From positions 1 through 64,000 of the forward strand of contig NW_024086660.1 in the NCBI RefSeq assembly GCF_009730915.1: a stretch of DNA of 64,000 nucleotides, given 5' to 3'. The notes below the pieces were generated by a model, which was given only the letters and a program-made list of their open reading frames with translations, searched no databases and had not been told where the DNA came from. The translations under genes and the position numbers were made by a program. Positions 1-11,702 of the stretch are shown in pieces (within the stretch, counting starts at the first letter, position 1; each line of letters opens with the position of its first letter). The DNA comes from Dioscorea cayenensis subsp. rotundata (taxonomy: Eukaryota > Streptophyta > Magnoliopsida > Dioscoreales > Dioscoreaceae).

Positions 1-1693
1 CCCAATTTCAACATCCATCTTTTTCCCCATCGGGAGAGAGGGCGGAGGCTAGGGTATGGATAGGTATTGGCTAGGGATTGGGAGAGGTTCTATGACTATG
101 AAATCGCTCTTTGTTTGGAAGAAGGTTAGTGGGAGAGCTTTCGTCGGCACCGATCCGGCGAGTTGTACCCTAGGCCAGACAAAGACCCTTGGATGAGTAG
201 AGTACTCTCCACAAGACCATCGCCATGACTATTAAGGGGATTTTCCATGGATTCTTTGCTTTTATATTTGATTTCATTGATTGTAATTAGCTGTATGGAT
301 AGCTAAACCCCCTAGTGGGTACTTAGGTATTTGTGAACCCTAGGATGTATTCATTTCATTGAACTTCTTTATTATGCTTTCAATTAATTAATGTTTTATT
401 TGAGTTCCAATATTGAATGCTTGATTGTATGAATACTCCCTTAGAGTGACACTAGGGTTGAGAATTCTTGTTGGTAACCCTTGTGAGTGAGTGACACACC
501 ACGAGGGTTGAGAGGGTGAGTCGATAGGTAGCGGAGCGTCCCCTTTCCCCTCCGGTGTGATATATTCTACCTCCATTTCCTCAAGTTCTTTGTGGTCATA
601 GTAGATTGAATGGGTTAAAGGATGACATTCCACTTGGTCTTAGTTGCGGGTGTAACGGAGTGAAGCGTTGAAGTGATTTTAGCACCTAGGGCTTAATTAT
701 GGCTAAGGACCTTCCACCCAGACCAAAGTGTTAGGTCTACATCTAGGAAGAGGATTTATCACTTGGAATCCCTAAAACTCATTGCAATTCTATATGAGTG
801 GAAGGTTGAGAGGTTATTCAATTTCTCCTCCTGGACATGTATACAGTTAGGCATGGTTGACCTTAGATTTAGGACCATGTATTTAAGGATCTCCACGACA
901 CATTATTGCATCAGTTAGAAAGTATAATAGAGGGTTCTTGCACTTGAAATGATTGTCCAAGATAGAACAAAATCCGGGGACCCCATTTATATTGATTGTC
1001 TTACCTTCTCCCTTACTGGTGCTCTCTTTCTTGTTCTTTTACTTTTGTTATTTCACATCTTGTCACACATATCACTATTTATATTTCTCTTAGTTAAGAA
1101 ACAATTTAAATGTTTTTATTCCCTACTTCCTGTGGATACAATACCCCACTCATCTGGGATTTTATTACTTTGACAAACTTGTGCGTTTGTGGGATATACG
1201 CAAGGGGCATTGTTAGTCTACATCTAGGAAGGGGATTTATCACTTGGAATCCCTAAAACTCATTGCAATTCTATATGAGTGCAACGTTGAGAGGTTATTC
1301 AATTTCTCCTCCAGGGCATGTATAGAGTTAGGCATGGTTGACCTTAGATTTGGGACCATGTATTTAAGGATCTCCATGACTCATTATTTGATCAGTTAGA
1401 AAGTATAATAGAGGGTTCTTACACTTGAAATGATTGTCCTAGGCGGAATAATATCCAGGTACCACATTTATATCGATTGCCTTACCTTCTCCTTTACGTG
1501 TGCTCTCTTTCTTGGTCTTTTACTTTTGTTATTTAACATCTTGTCACACATATCACTATTCATTTTTCACTTAGTTAAGAAACAATTTATGTTTTTTAAT
1601 TCCCAACTCCCTATGGATACGAAACTCCACGCATCTAGGATTTTATTACTTCGACAAACCCGTGCACTTGCGGGACATACGCAAGGGCGTAGT
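1..1693 (+). mobile_element. Family A LTR, 5'-truncated by the window edge
   Basis: This is the distal part of a family A LTR read in the + direction. It carries the family landmarks in order: the pyrimidine-rich leader and GGCTAGGG stretch near 20-90, GATCCGGCGAGTTGTACC near 150, the TAAACCCCCTAGTGGGTACTTAGG block near 303, ACACTAGGGTTGAGA near 449, and the terminal CTGTGGATAC...GACAAAC...GGGATATACGCAAGGG block near 1130-1205. The terminal third is duplicated in tandem (separate entry). Small ORFs here are also found in other LTR copies and show no protein signature, so I treat them as non-coding. The piece abuts minus-strand gag at 1694, so two elements meet in opposite orientation. Confidence 0.85.
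733..1693 (+). repeat. 481-bp tandem duplication of the LTR 3' end
   Basis: Bases from about 733 recur from about 1214 at a constant offset of 481. The block GTCTACATCTAGGAAG starts at 735 and again at 1216, and the same ORF start (ATGATTGTCC) lies at 949 and 1430. The two units differ by scattered substitutions, so this is an old duplication. It covers the end of the LTR, including the CTTGCGGGACATACGCAAGGG-type terminus. Confidence 0.85.
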
Positions 1694-3250
1694 GACTTAG
1701 CATACCGAGGCATCTGAGGCAATGCCTCCATAAAGGAATGTTGATATGCAATTGCTTGAATAGACCGAAGAAATTCTTGTATTGCTCATCATTTTGGTCG
1801 TTCTTCAATCTGGAAGGATAAGGGATTCTTGGCTTGTAGTGTGGGGATACCACCTCCTTTTCTTTGCTAGCTCTCTCCCCAACCTCCACGACCTCGGGTG
1901 CTTCAACATTGGTCTTATCAATTGGAATCCTATCCTCAACATCACGACCACTTCTCAAATCGATCGCCTTCACATGTTCTCTTGGGATAGTCTCGGTATT
2001 ACTCGGCAAGCTTCCTTGTCGTCTCTCCGATAGAGACTTCGCGATTTGCCCAAGGATTTCTCTAGATCGGTCATCTGGATCTCCAAGCCGGAAACTTTAT
2101 TCCCTATGTTTGGGGCTTGTCATAGTTGAAAACCTGGTGGTACTATGGCCTTTTTCTCCACTTAGTTACTCCATGAGAAATTAGAGTGGCTTCTCCACCC
2201 TTGGTTGTAGGTGTTGCTATACGGCTTACCTTGTACCCTTCCCTAATTGCCCACAAAGTCTACTTGTTCAATTGGGGCAGAAATAGTAATAAAAATAGGA
2301 TAATCCGATGGCATATGTGAAACCCCACAACCATTACAACTTGTGATAGTGGCCACCCTTGGTGAAGTCAATATATCCAATTTCTTGCACAACGCCTCTA
2401 CTTGTGCTGCTAAGGATGTCAACGCATCAATTTCATGGATTCCAACTACTTTCTTTTCTTCCATTGCATTCCATTAGTAGCTATACATGGCTATTTCCTC
2501 TACCAACTATTAGGCTTCTTCAGGGTTCTTGTTCCCAAATGTACCTACTGCGACGACATCTAGAAGTTGTCTTGGGCTTGGATTCAACCTATTGTAAAAG
2601 GTGTAAATAATCATCCAGTCGAGCAATCCATGTTGTTGGCATTTCCACAAAAGATCCTTGAATCGCTCCCATGTCTCAAACCAGGACTCGAGCTCCATCT
2701 GAACAAATGACGATATCTCATTACGAAGCTTTGCAGATTTTCCCGAAGGGAAGTACCTTGTAAGAAAAGCTTCGACCATCTCATTCCATGTCGTGATGGA
2801 TGCTTGTGGGAAAGAGTAGAGTCACTGCTTTGCTCTTCCTTTTAGAGAGAATGGGAAAGCCCTCAATCGTATAGCATCATTAGTAACACCATTGATTTTC
2901 ATCATGTCATAAACCTCCAAGAAGTTTTCAATATGGTTGTTTGGAACCTCATTGGCCAAACCATTGAACTGCGCAGACTGCTATATTATCTGGATGAATG
3001 CCAGCTTCACCTCAAAATTTAGAGTTGTAATCGGGGGTCGCACAATGCTAGATTGTGACCCCAATAGTGACGGTCTAGCGTAGTCAGAAAGTGTTCTCTG
3101 TTGCTCATTCTGTTTTGTCATGTTGTCAGATCCTTTAACTTCCACTTCAGCTAGATTCGATGATTCTTGCACAGGTTCTTACCTTCTTCTAAGTGTACGC
3201 TCAAGCTCAGGATCTCTTTCAACAATTTGTGAAGGGTTCCATCGGGTCAT
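1694..3250 (-). pseudogene. gag: Retrotransposon gag, decayed (element E6)
   Basis: Gag is the structural capsid protein of the virus-like particle. The start is ATG at 3250, in the context MTRWNPSQIVERDPELERTL, which matches the gag starts of E4, E5 and E7. Below it lie the capsid-like core (NEMVEAFLTRYFPSGKSAKL near 2770), an Asn/Pro segment, a nucleocapsid knuckle near 2300-2345 and the C-terminal KPRIPYPSRLKNDQ region near 1830. The knuckle reads CNGCGVSHMPSDY, so the last cysteine has become tyrosine. Several stops and frameshifts break the frame (for example between 2979 and 2780 and between 2510 and 2464). It is truncated at 1694 before the protease. The region is clearly dead. Confidence 0.85.
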
Positions 3251-3372
3251 AACCTGGGGCTACAACCAAAAAGAAAAGAAAAATCATAACGATGATAGAA
3301 TAGGAAAATGTGAAATAGAATGAATGATGAATTGCTAAAATAGCAAAGTGCAAAGTATTTCTAAACACCTAC

Positions 3373-3390
3373 TCCCTAGTAACGGTGCCA
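3373..3390 (-). other. tRNA-Asp primer-binding site, degenerate (E6)
   Basis: On the + strand this reads TCCCTAGTAACGGTGCCA, against TCCCCGGCAACGGCGCCA expected from the plant tRNA-Asp(GUC) 3' end. It has three or four mismatches. It lies six bases from the LTR end at 3397, as in the intact copy of E5. Confidence 0.8.
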
Positions 3391-3396
3391 AAAACT

Positions 3397-5217
3397 TGAC
3401 AATGGCCCTTGCGTGTGACCCGCAAGTGCACAAGTTTGTTAAAGTAATAAATCCTAGGTGAGTGGGTATCGTATCCACAGGGAGTATAGAATAAAAATAC
3501 CAAGATTGTTGTCTAACTAAGGGAAGACGGAATAATGATTTTTGTTGATAAAATGTTATGAACGCAAGAATAAAAGAAACAAGAAAGAGAGAAGCACAAA
3601 AAGATAAGATGTAAGGCAATCAATAGAAGTGGGGTAGTCGGATATTAATCCACCTAGGACAATTGCTTCAAGTGCAAAAACAACTATTACATCTCCTAAT
3701 TGATGCTTAATGAGTCGTAGAAATCCTTAAACACACGGTCCCAAACCTGAGGTCCACCAAAGGTCAACCGTGACTAACTCTACACTATATCCCGAGGGAG
3801 AAATCGATCAATCTTAACACCTCATACTGTGTAGAGTTGCAAGTCACTCTAGGGATTCCAAGTGACAAACCCTATTCCAATGTATAGATCTAACTCTTTG
3901 GTCCAGGCGAAGGACCCCTAGTCATAATTAAGCCCTAGGCGCTAAAGTCACTTCAACGATTCACTCCGTTGCCTATGTAACTAAGCCCCAATGAGGTCTC
4001 CCTTAGTTCATTCACTCTACTATGACTGCAAAGAACTCTTGGAACGTGGAGGTAGGATAAATCACATGGGAGGGGAAAAGGGACGCTCCGCTACCTCTCG
4101 ACGCACCCTATCGACTCTCTTTAATCTTGCAGTGTCTAACCTTCATGGTGTCTCACTCACTCACAAAGGTTACCAATGTAGACTCTCAACCCTAGTGTCA
4201 CTCTAAGGGAGAAATCATGCAACAAGCATTCAAGGTTGAAACTCAATTAAAAATATCAATTAAGGAAAATATAATAGAAGATTAATGAAACAAATACATC
4301 CTAGGGTTCACAAATCTAAGTACCCACTAGGGGTTTAGCTATCCTTTGAGCTGGTTACAATCAACAATGAAATCGAATATAAAACTAAGTAATCCATAGA
4401 AAATCCCCTTGGTAATCATGTCGATGGTTTAGTGGAGTAGCCTCGTCGTCTCCAAAGGTCCCCTTGTCCGGCCTAGGGCACACCTTAATGGGTCGATGCC
4501 GATGAAATCTCACCTAATAACCTTCTTCAAAGTGGAGCGCAGTGTTGAAGCCATAGAACCACTCCAAAAGCCTTGCCAAAACCCCTCTCAAAAGTTAGAG
4601 AAAAGATGGGAAAGAAAATGATGAAATCGGGGCTGAATTCCGGCTTTTAAAGGGCTGGTGGATGTTCCACACGCCCCTGTGGAATTTTCACACAGGAGTG
4701 TGGATTCTCTGGAAATCTGATTTTAGGCCAATTGTGAACAGTAACCTACAATAGTGATTGCTTTAGTACCTAGTACAGTACCGGCACAAAAATACTCCCA
4801 AGACAACACTTTTTATGAGGGTAACATAAATGGGCACACGTTTATGCCGTAGATCGCGTCATTTCTTCAATAAACTGGTTCATTGGTGAAGATATTGCAA
4901 TCATTGTACAAGTTGGGATACATAAATGCAACTACCTTTATGGCTCTCCAACTCATTATAATGGCCTGAATACATGAAGGTTGACACACATTCATGTATC
5001 TTAGAGCCCCACTTGTGCCTTTGCATTTGTTGTTCCAAGATTCCACCAAACAGTGCATTCACAATCTACATTTGGCTTCTTTTGTTAATACTTAGCTTCA
5101 CAACCCTACATGCACAAAAGAATACAAATACACATGTATTAGCACTTAAACCTGATAAAAGTCATGCTCATCGTAAGGAAAGAAAACTTCGCATTCTTAA
5201 CACATAAGCATTTATCA
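3397..5217 (-). mobile_element. Family A LTR, full length (5' LTR of E6)
   Basis: Terminal TG at 3397 and TTATCA ending at 5217 give 1821 bp, the normal family length. The PBS and gag of E6 adjoin at lower coordinates, so this is the 5' LTR of a minus-strand element. The outer end abuts the broken gag/protease of E7 at 5218, which suggests that E6 inserted into E7. The far side of E6 is lost, so no target-site duplication can be checked. A TTTTAAAGGG segment near 4650 is a candidate TATA-like region on the minus strand, next to a CACACGCCCCTGTGGAA motif near 4670. Confidence 0.9.
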
Positions 5218-6793
5218 ATCTTTCAAGAACCTAGCATACTGAGGCATTTGAGATAATGCCTCCATAAATGGAATGTTGATGTGCAATTGCTTGAATAGAC
5301 CTAAGAACTTCTTGTATTGCTCATCATTTTGGTCGTTCTTCAATCTTAAAGGTTAAGGGATTCTTGGCTTGTAAGGTGGGGGTACCTTCTCTTTCTCTTT
5401 GTTAGCTCTTTCCTCAACCTCCATGACCTTGGGTGCTTCAACATTGGTCTTCTCACTCAGAAGCCTACCCTAAACCTCATGATCACTTCTCAAAGTGATT
5501 GCCTTTATATGTTCTCTGGGGTTAGTCTTGGTGTTACTCGGCAAGCTTCCTTGTGGTCTCTCCGATGGAGACTTCGTGATTTGCCGTACTTGATTCTCTA
5601 GATTGTGCAATGAAGAGTATAGCCTCGACCGATTAAAACTGCGTATTCAAAGATTGGACAAATTGGGTTAAGGCTTTCTCTAGATTAGTCATTCGGGTCT
5701 CCAAGCCTGAACCTCTATTCTCCATGTTTGGGGCTTGTTGTTGTTGAAAACCTGATGGTGCTATGGCCTTTTATTGCCCTTGGTTACTCCATGAGAAATT
5801 AGGGTGGTTCCTCCACCCTTGGTTGTAGGTGTTGCTATAAGGATTACCTTGTACCCTTCCCAAATTGCCCACAAAATCTACTCGTGATAGAGACCATCCT
5901 CGGTAAAGTCAATGTATCCAATTTCTTGCCCAATGCCTCTACTTGGGCTGCTAAAGATGTAACCACATTAATTTTATGGAGTCCGACCACTTTCTTCTTT
6001 TCCCTTGCATTCCCTTGGTAGCTATTCATGGCCATTTCCTCTACCAACTATCGGGCTTCCTCAGGGATCTTATTCCCAATTGCACCTCCTGCGGTGTCAT
6101 CTAGAAGCTGCTTGTATTTGGGTTCAACCCATTGTAAAAAGTCTGAATGATCATCCACTCGGGGAATCCGTGTTGTGGAAACTTCCACAATAGGTCATTG
6201 AATCGCTCCCATGTCTCAAACAAGGACTCGAGCTCCATCTGAACAAACGACGATATCTCATTGCGAAGCTTTGCCGATTTCCCCGGATGAAATTACCTTG
6301 CAAGAAAGGCTTCGACCATTTCATTCCATGTCGTGATGGATTCTTGTGGTAAAGAATGTAGCCACTGCTTTACTCTTCCTTTTAAAGGGAATGGGAAAGC
6401 CCTCAATCTTATAGCACCATCCGTAACACTGTTGATCTTCAGCATATCTCAAACTTCCAAGAAGTTTTCAATATGATTGTTTGGGTCCTCATCGACCAAA
6501 CCATTAAATTGTGCCAACTACTGTATCATTTGGATGAATGCTAGCTTCAGCTCAAAATTCGGAGCTATAATTGGGGGTCACACAATGCTACATTGTGTCC
6601 CCAATACTGACGATCTTGCGTAATCAAAAAGTGTTCTTTGTTGTTCATTCTATTTTGCCATATTGTCAGATCCTTCAACTTCCACTTCAACAAGATTCAA
6701 CGGTTCTCGCACAAGTTTTTTACCCTTCCTTCTGAGTGTATGTTCAAGTTCAGGATCATCTCCAATTAATATTGAAGGGTTCCCTCGGGTCAT
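5218..6793 (-). pseudogene. gag: Retrotransposon gag, decayed (element E7)
   Basis: The start is ATG at 6793 (MTRGNPSILIGDDPELEHTL), in the same leader context as E5. Recognisable segments are the NEQQRTLFDYARSS block near 6620, the capsid core (AFPFPLKGRVKQWLHSLPQE near 6370), the NEISSFVQMELESLFETWER block near 6240, and the C-terminal IPYP...QYKKFL region near 5330. The knuckle region is deleted: the sequence passes from the linker at about 5880 directly to the segment before the knuckle. Many in-frame stops are present. Gag ends at 5218, where the LTR of E6 begins. This is a non-functional relic. Confidence 0.85.
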
Positions 6794-6916
6794 AACCTGG
6801 AGCTGCATCAAAATAAATAAAAACAAATCAGAATGATGATAGAATAAAAAGATGTGAAATAGAATGAATGATGAATAGCTAAGATAGCAAAGTGCAAAGT
6901 GTCACTAAATGCCTAT

Positions 6917-6934
6917 TCCCCAGCAACGGTGCTA
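6917..6934 (-). other. tRNA-Asp primer-binding site, degenerate (E7)
   Basis: The + strand reads TCCCCAGCAACGGTGCTA, three mismatches from the plant tRNA-Asp 3' terminus. It is placed just inside the LTR that starts at 6941. Confidence 0.8.
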
Positions 6935-6940
6935 AAAACT

Positions 6941-8472
6941 TGACAACGCCCCTTGCGTGTGACTTGCAAGTGCACATGTTTGTCAAAATATTAAATCCCA
7001 GGTGAGTAGGTATTGTATCCACTGGTAATAGTGAATAGAAACACAATGATTGCTATTTAACTATATTGAGAATAAATCAATGATAGTGTGAATAAGATTG
7101 ATATGAAAAGACTAAAAGAAATAAGAAAGAGAGGCATGATAAAATGGGAGGAAAGGCAATCGATAGATGTGGGGTATTCGGACAATGCTCCCCCTAGGAC
7201 TAATGTTTCAAGTGCAAGATAAAATTTTATGTCTCCTAGTTGATGCTTAATGAGTCATGGACATCCTTGAATATAGGGTCCCAAACCTAAGGTCAACCCA
7301 TCACACTAAGCCCCGTTGGAGAAATCAAACAGTCTCAACACATCACACTGTGTAAAGTTGCAAGATGATCTAGGGATTCCAGGTGATAAACCATATTCCT
7401 ATGTGTAGATCTAACCCTTTGGTCCAGGCGAAAGATCCCTAGTCATAATTAAGCCCCAGTTGCTAAAGTCTCTCAACCCTAGTGTCACTCTAAGTGAGAA
7501 ATCATTCAATAGGTATTCAAGATTAGAACTCAATTAGAAACATCAATTAAGGAAAGAATAATAAAAGGTTAATGAAAAAAAACATCCTAGGGTTTACAAA
7601 ATCCAAGTACCCACTAGGGGTTTATCTCTCCATGGAGCAAGATACAATATATAATGAATTCAAAAGTAAAAACATGTAGTCCATAAAAAAAAAACACCTC
7701 GGTATTTGTGTCGATTGTCTTGTGAAGTGGCCTCGTCTTCTCCAAAGGTTCCCTTGTCAACCCGAGGGCACACCTCGCCGGATCGGTGCTGATGAAAGCA
7801 TCCCCAATAACTATCTTCCAAGAGAATCATTGTGTCAAAGCCTTAAACCACTCTAAAAGCCTTGCCAAAGTCCCTCTAAACCCTAGCAGTCGGCCTCTCC
7901 AAAGATGGAGAAAAGATGGGAAAAAAGATGCTCAAATTGGGCTGAAAACGGCTTTAACTAGGCTGGAATAGGGCATCCACACAGCCCTATGGATGTTCCA
8001 CACGCCCCCGTGAAATTTTCACAAGTGTGTGGGTAATTTCCACACCCATGTGGATTCTCTGGAATTCTGATTTTCTGCGGGCTTTGAGCGATCGCCAGAT
8101 TGCTACATTAGTTTGCTATAACGTGCAATCCCACGAATACTCAATCCGCTTTCATCGAGTCGGCATAAAGCGGGCACACATTTATACCAGTAGATCACGT
8201 CGCTTCTTCAATAAACGAGTTCATTGGTGAAGATATTGCTATCATCGCACATGTTGGGATACACAAATGTGTCTGCCTTCGTGCCCCTCCAACTCATTGT
8301 AATGGCTTGAATACATGGAGGTTTGCATACATTTACGTATCTTAGAGCCACACTTGTGTCTTCATGTTTGTTGCTTCCAAGGTTCCACCAAACAGTGCAT
8401 TCACGATCTACTTTTGGTTTCTTGTCTTAGTACTTAGCTCCACAACCCTACATGCGCAAAAGAACACAAATA
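6941..8472 (-). mobile_element. Family A LTR, truncated (5' LTR of E7)
   Basis: The LTR begins with TGACAACGCC at 6941, six bases beyond the E7 PBS, and follows the family A order. Relative to the LTR at 3397-5217 it lacks roughly 230 bp near 7468, where TGCTAAAGTC joins directly to TCTCAACCCTAG. The outer end, including TTATCA, is missing. At about 8472 the sequence passes into family C LTR. Confidence 0.85.
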
Positions 8473-9005
8473 AGTATTGATACAGAATTTCTTCTGATCA
8501 AATCCTCATACGATTGCATTAATAAATGGGGAATTCTCTTATTAGAGCCGGAACACAACTTGGTTAAGCCCTAATATTGGAGGGGTACAAAATACCCGAT
8601 GGTCACGGCGTATTTGTACATGAATCCCTTCCAGACTTGGTGTGTCTAGTACTTGGGCGATGGTCACACTACCGAGTACAACCTAGGAGTTGGTTTACAG
8701 AGTTCTCATGTAAGCAACACATCAAATGCACCAATAATGAATCACAAACATACAACAATTGCAATAGACAAAATTAGATCATCCAAATACACAAGTTCAC
8801 CCCAAGGTTCACCGGCATCCGGTGACCTTGGGGTCTACTCGTCCATGCAAACAAATACAAACAATAGGTCCATGAAAACAACTACAAATGGTATAAGAAA
8901 ACTCCCTCAAACAATAGAAGTGAGATGATGAGCCAAGTTAGGTGGAAAGCTTTCATGGATGTTGCGATTGGGGCGGCTTCCCTCGTCATCTACAAGCTCG
9001 TGAGA
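8473..9005 (-). mobile_element. Family C LTR fragment
   Basis: This matches the middle of the family C LTR at 51700-52150: the GATCAAATCCTC block, the GAGGGGTACAAAATACCCGATGG block near 8580, GGTGTGTCTAGTACTTGGGCGATGG near 8640, and CACCGGCATCCGGTGACCTTGGGG near 8808. Both LTR ends are missing. The last 60 bases before 9005 match only loosely, so the right boundary is approximate. Confidence 0.75.
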
Positions 9006-10440
9006 TTTGGGAAGGTATTTTCCTCCAAGCAAAGCGGCGAAGTTAACGCAAGAAATTTCAGCCTTCAAACAAGGAGAATCGGAGACTCTATTTGAAGCTT
9101 ATGAGAGATTCAAAGACCTTCTTCGAAGGTGCCCCCATCATGGCTTTGCTTCTTGGATGCGGGTTTAGATCATCTACAATGGGTTGAATTATGCAACTCG
9201 TTAATTAATTGATGCCGCAGCTGGTGGATCTCTTAGTAACAAGTACCCTGATGAGGCCGAAGAACTCCTTGAATCAATGGCAAGCAATGAGTCTCATTGG
9301 GCCTCAAGAGGTGTACCATAAAAAGGGGCCAGAATTTATGAAATCAATGCTAATGATGCTCTTATCCAAAGGTTGATGTGTTATCTCAAAAGCTAGACAT
9401 GCTCATGGGTAGTAGCTCGAAGTCAGAGTCGGTGATGAGTTGTAGCACTTGTGGTGGAGGGCATGGAGTCACCCAATGTCCTATTGCTAGTTCCTTCATC
9501 ACCCCAATTGAGAATGTTGATTATATTAGGGGACAAAGGCCACAAGGGAATCCTTACAGCTCGACTTATAATTTGGGGTGGAATTACCACCCAAACCTTT
9601 CATGGAATCCGGAGAAACAAGAAAAGCTGCACCACCTCCACAAGTTTCCCAAATGCAACAACCAATTTTGGAGAAGAGGTTCACTACTGAAGATGTGCTC
9701 GGCAAGTTCATGATTAACACTGAATCAAGATTCAATAGCATAACCAGCAGTATGGATACTCAGTTCAATAAGGTGAATGCTCAGCTTGCTCAACACGCTG
9801 GATAGTTCAATGAGATAGGCTCAATTTTACGAAACCTCCAAGCTTCTGTACAATCTCTCGAGCACCAAGTGTGGCATCTTGCTAAAGTAAATTATGAACG
9901 ACCTTTAGGCAGTCTTCCTAGCAACACTGAAGAGAACCCAAGAGAGCACTTGAAGGCCATTGCCCTTAGAAGCGGGAAACAGGTTAAGACAAGGGTCAGA
10001 GTTGACCCAAGTGTCAAGGAAAGCCCGGGTAGCCGAAGTGGAAGACCTACCATAATGGAGAAAGTTATTGGGAAAAGTAAGCAAAGTGAAGATAAGGAAA
10101 CTCTACCAAAGGTTTCATCAAAGCAGTCTGAATACAAACCTCCAATTCCCTATCCGGATAGATTGAAGCAAGATAAGGAGAATTCTCAATTCAGAAAATT
10201 TATCAACATCTTAAAGCAACTCCACATAAACATCTCGATTGTGGAAGCTTTAACTCAAATTCCCAAGTATGCCAAGTTTTAGAAGGAACTACTAACAAAC
10301 AAGAGAAAATCAAAAGAAGAGGGCACAGTTGCACTCATGGGAAATTGCTAGGCCATTTTGGAGAAGAAGCTCCCACAAAAATTGAAAGATCCGGGAAGCT
10401 TCATAATTCCATGTGTACTTGATGGTGGAGTTTAAGAAAA
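9006..10440 (+). pseudogene. gag: Retrotransposon gag, 5'-truncated (element E1, family B)
   Basis: Gag enters abruptly at about 9006, in a segment identical in layout to 20875 of E2, so the leader and the first half of the capsid are lost. Remaining parts are the ESETLFEAYERFKDLLRRCP-type core near 9080-9130, a nucleocapsid knuckle CSTCGGGHGVTQC at 9441-9479 (C-X2-C-X3-H-X4-C), a linker, the LEHQVWHLAK helix near 9870, the PLGSLPSNTEENPREHLKAI block near 9900 and the KPPIPYPDRLKQDKENSQF block near 10137. Frames change several times and stops occur at about 9165 and 9205 and at 10280. The protease follows directly. Only the knuckle and C-terminal half look well preserved. Confidence 0.85.
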
Positions 10441-11020
10441 TGCACTAGAGAACTCGGGGGTAAGGATTAATGTTATGTCCTGTACCATGTATTTGAAGCT
10501 TGGTCTTGCTGAACTTAGACCCACGAGAATGATTTTACAATGGGCGGATCGATCAACAAGGAAGCCTCGTGAGATTGTAGAAGATGTGATTGTCCGGGTG
10601 GACAAATTTGTGTTTCCTGTGGATTTTGTCATCATGGATATTGATGAAGATGTGGAGACACCGTTGATTCTTGGTCAACCATTCCTCACTACCTCCGGTG
10701 CCCTAATTGACCTTAAAGGAGGAAAATTAACATTAAGATTTGGTAAAGAAGAAGCAGTGTACACTCTACTGGTGGCCATGAAACACTCTTTAGACCATGA
10801 TGACATGCTTTATTTTGTTGATGAAACTAAACTTTTAATTTCTGATTGTGTGCAGGAGGTGCTATCATTAAACACATTGGATGAGTACTTGGGAGAGCTA
10901 GGAAATGAAGATCAAGAAGAACCTCAATCTCCTCTTTCAAGTCCTAATTTGAAGAAACCAAAGGAGAAGGTTATGTGTACCAATGCTAAAGAAAAAGAAA
11001 AGAAAGATTCAATGTTGTAA
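10441..11020 (+). pseudogene. Retropepsin-like aspartic protease, active site lost (E1)
   Basis: Retropepsin cleaves the gag polyprotein. Here the catalytic loop at 10451-10462 encodes N-S-G-V where E3 has D-S-G-A, so the catalytic aspartate is asparagine. The rest of the fold is readable over 181 residues from the ATG at 10475: RPTRMILQWADRSTRKPREI, the FPVDFVIMDIDED strand, the ILGQPFLTTSGALIDLKGG loop-helix near 10670, and a charged tail ending at the stop at 11018. No reverse transcriptase follows. About 200 bp further, at 11227, comes a splice-donor consensus. Confidence 0.85.
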
Positions 11021-11226
11021 AAAATTTGGAAGGAGGTCCGGGGAAAGAAGAAGAAAGGTATCATTCACTCCCATCCAACACCTCAATAAAAGAAGGTACA
11101 ATCTCCACCTCCTTTCACTCATGAAAAATGTGAAGTTTACTCATTGATGTCCTCGAATTTACCGGGAAGAAACACTGTAGTATTTGAAGATGACCGCGGG
11201 AAATTTCAAATTATTTGAACCCTCAT

Positions 11227-11235
11227 GAGGTAAGT
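11227..11235 (+). promoter_or_regulatory. Predicted 5' splice donor after gag-protease (E1)
   Basis: GAG/GTAAGT is a near-ideal plant donor, with the intron starting at 11230. Equivalent donors (AG/GTAAG) lie in the same place in E3, E5 and E9. The paired acceptor would be TTGATGTAG at 13762-13770, three bases before the ATG of the ATHILA-like ORF. This is inferred from sequence; no transcript was seen. Confidence 0.5.
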
Positions 11236-11244
11236 AAAAAGGTA

Positions 11245-11292
11245 CGTCAGGCTCGTGACGTTAAACAAGCGCTTCTTGGGAGGCAACCCAAG
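11245..11292 (+). other. Conserved twin stem-loop (E1 copy)
   Basis: There are two adjacent inverted repeats. CGTCA (11245-11249) pairs with TGACG (11256-11260), and CTTGGG (11275-11280) pairs with CCCAAG (11287-11292) around the loop AGGCAA. They are joined by TTAAACAAGCGCTT. The same arrangement recurs in E3, E5, E8 and E9, always just inside the predicted intron. This suggests a cis-acting RNA structure. Confidence 0.6.
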
Positions 11293-11299
11293 CATTCGG

Positions 11300-11702
11300 G
11301 GGTTTATTTTCATGTTTGTGTGTTCTTTGTGTTCATGTTCTTGTTATTTTTGGTATTTTCTTAGAGTTGTTAATTTGAATAAGTCAATGCTCTCATCAAT
11401 TTGTTTATCATGATCAATGTCCATGTTGTTGTTTACTTGATTTTATTGTGGAGTAGTACTTGTTTGGGCTATCATTTCATGCATTAGATCGAAATTTTGA
11501 ACCATTATTTCATGGTGGAGATGATCTTAGAACACTTTGTGACCATTGCCATGTGTTTGGAGAAGCAACCAAAGCCTTAGCTCATGTTTTTAAAGTCATA
11601 CAGCCTCAATGAGTTGCTCATTGAGGCCATCAAGAAAATTCAGAAAGTTTGAACTAGCCTATACGACCTCAATGAGCTGCTCATTGAGGCCATCAAGAAA
11701 TT
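11300..11702 (+). repeat. E1 intron-like region with CTCAATGAG palindromes
   Basis: This is non-coding, AT-rich sequence. Two copies of a block run CCTCAATGAG-(C/T)TG-CTCATTGAGG followed by CCATCAAGAAA, at about 11608-11640 and 11668-11700. Each is a palindrome with about 10-bp arms. A solo LTR follows, after which the array resumes at 13216. Related CTCAATGAG palindromes occur inside the B2 LTRs at 17238 and 19017. Confidence 0.75.

Noticed and set aside
949..1717. Paired hydrophobic ORFs that could be small membrane proteins
   Set aside because: They are two copies of LTR terminus sequence, offset by 481 bases. The same sequence in other LTRs is not open.
4660..4790. A Rho-like or intrinsic terminator or bacterial operator from the CACGCCCGTG palindromes
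   Set aside because: The context is plant LTRs, with no operon, ribosome-binding site or dense coding. Bacterial signals do not apply.
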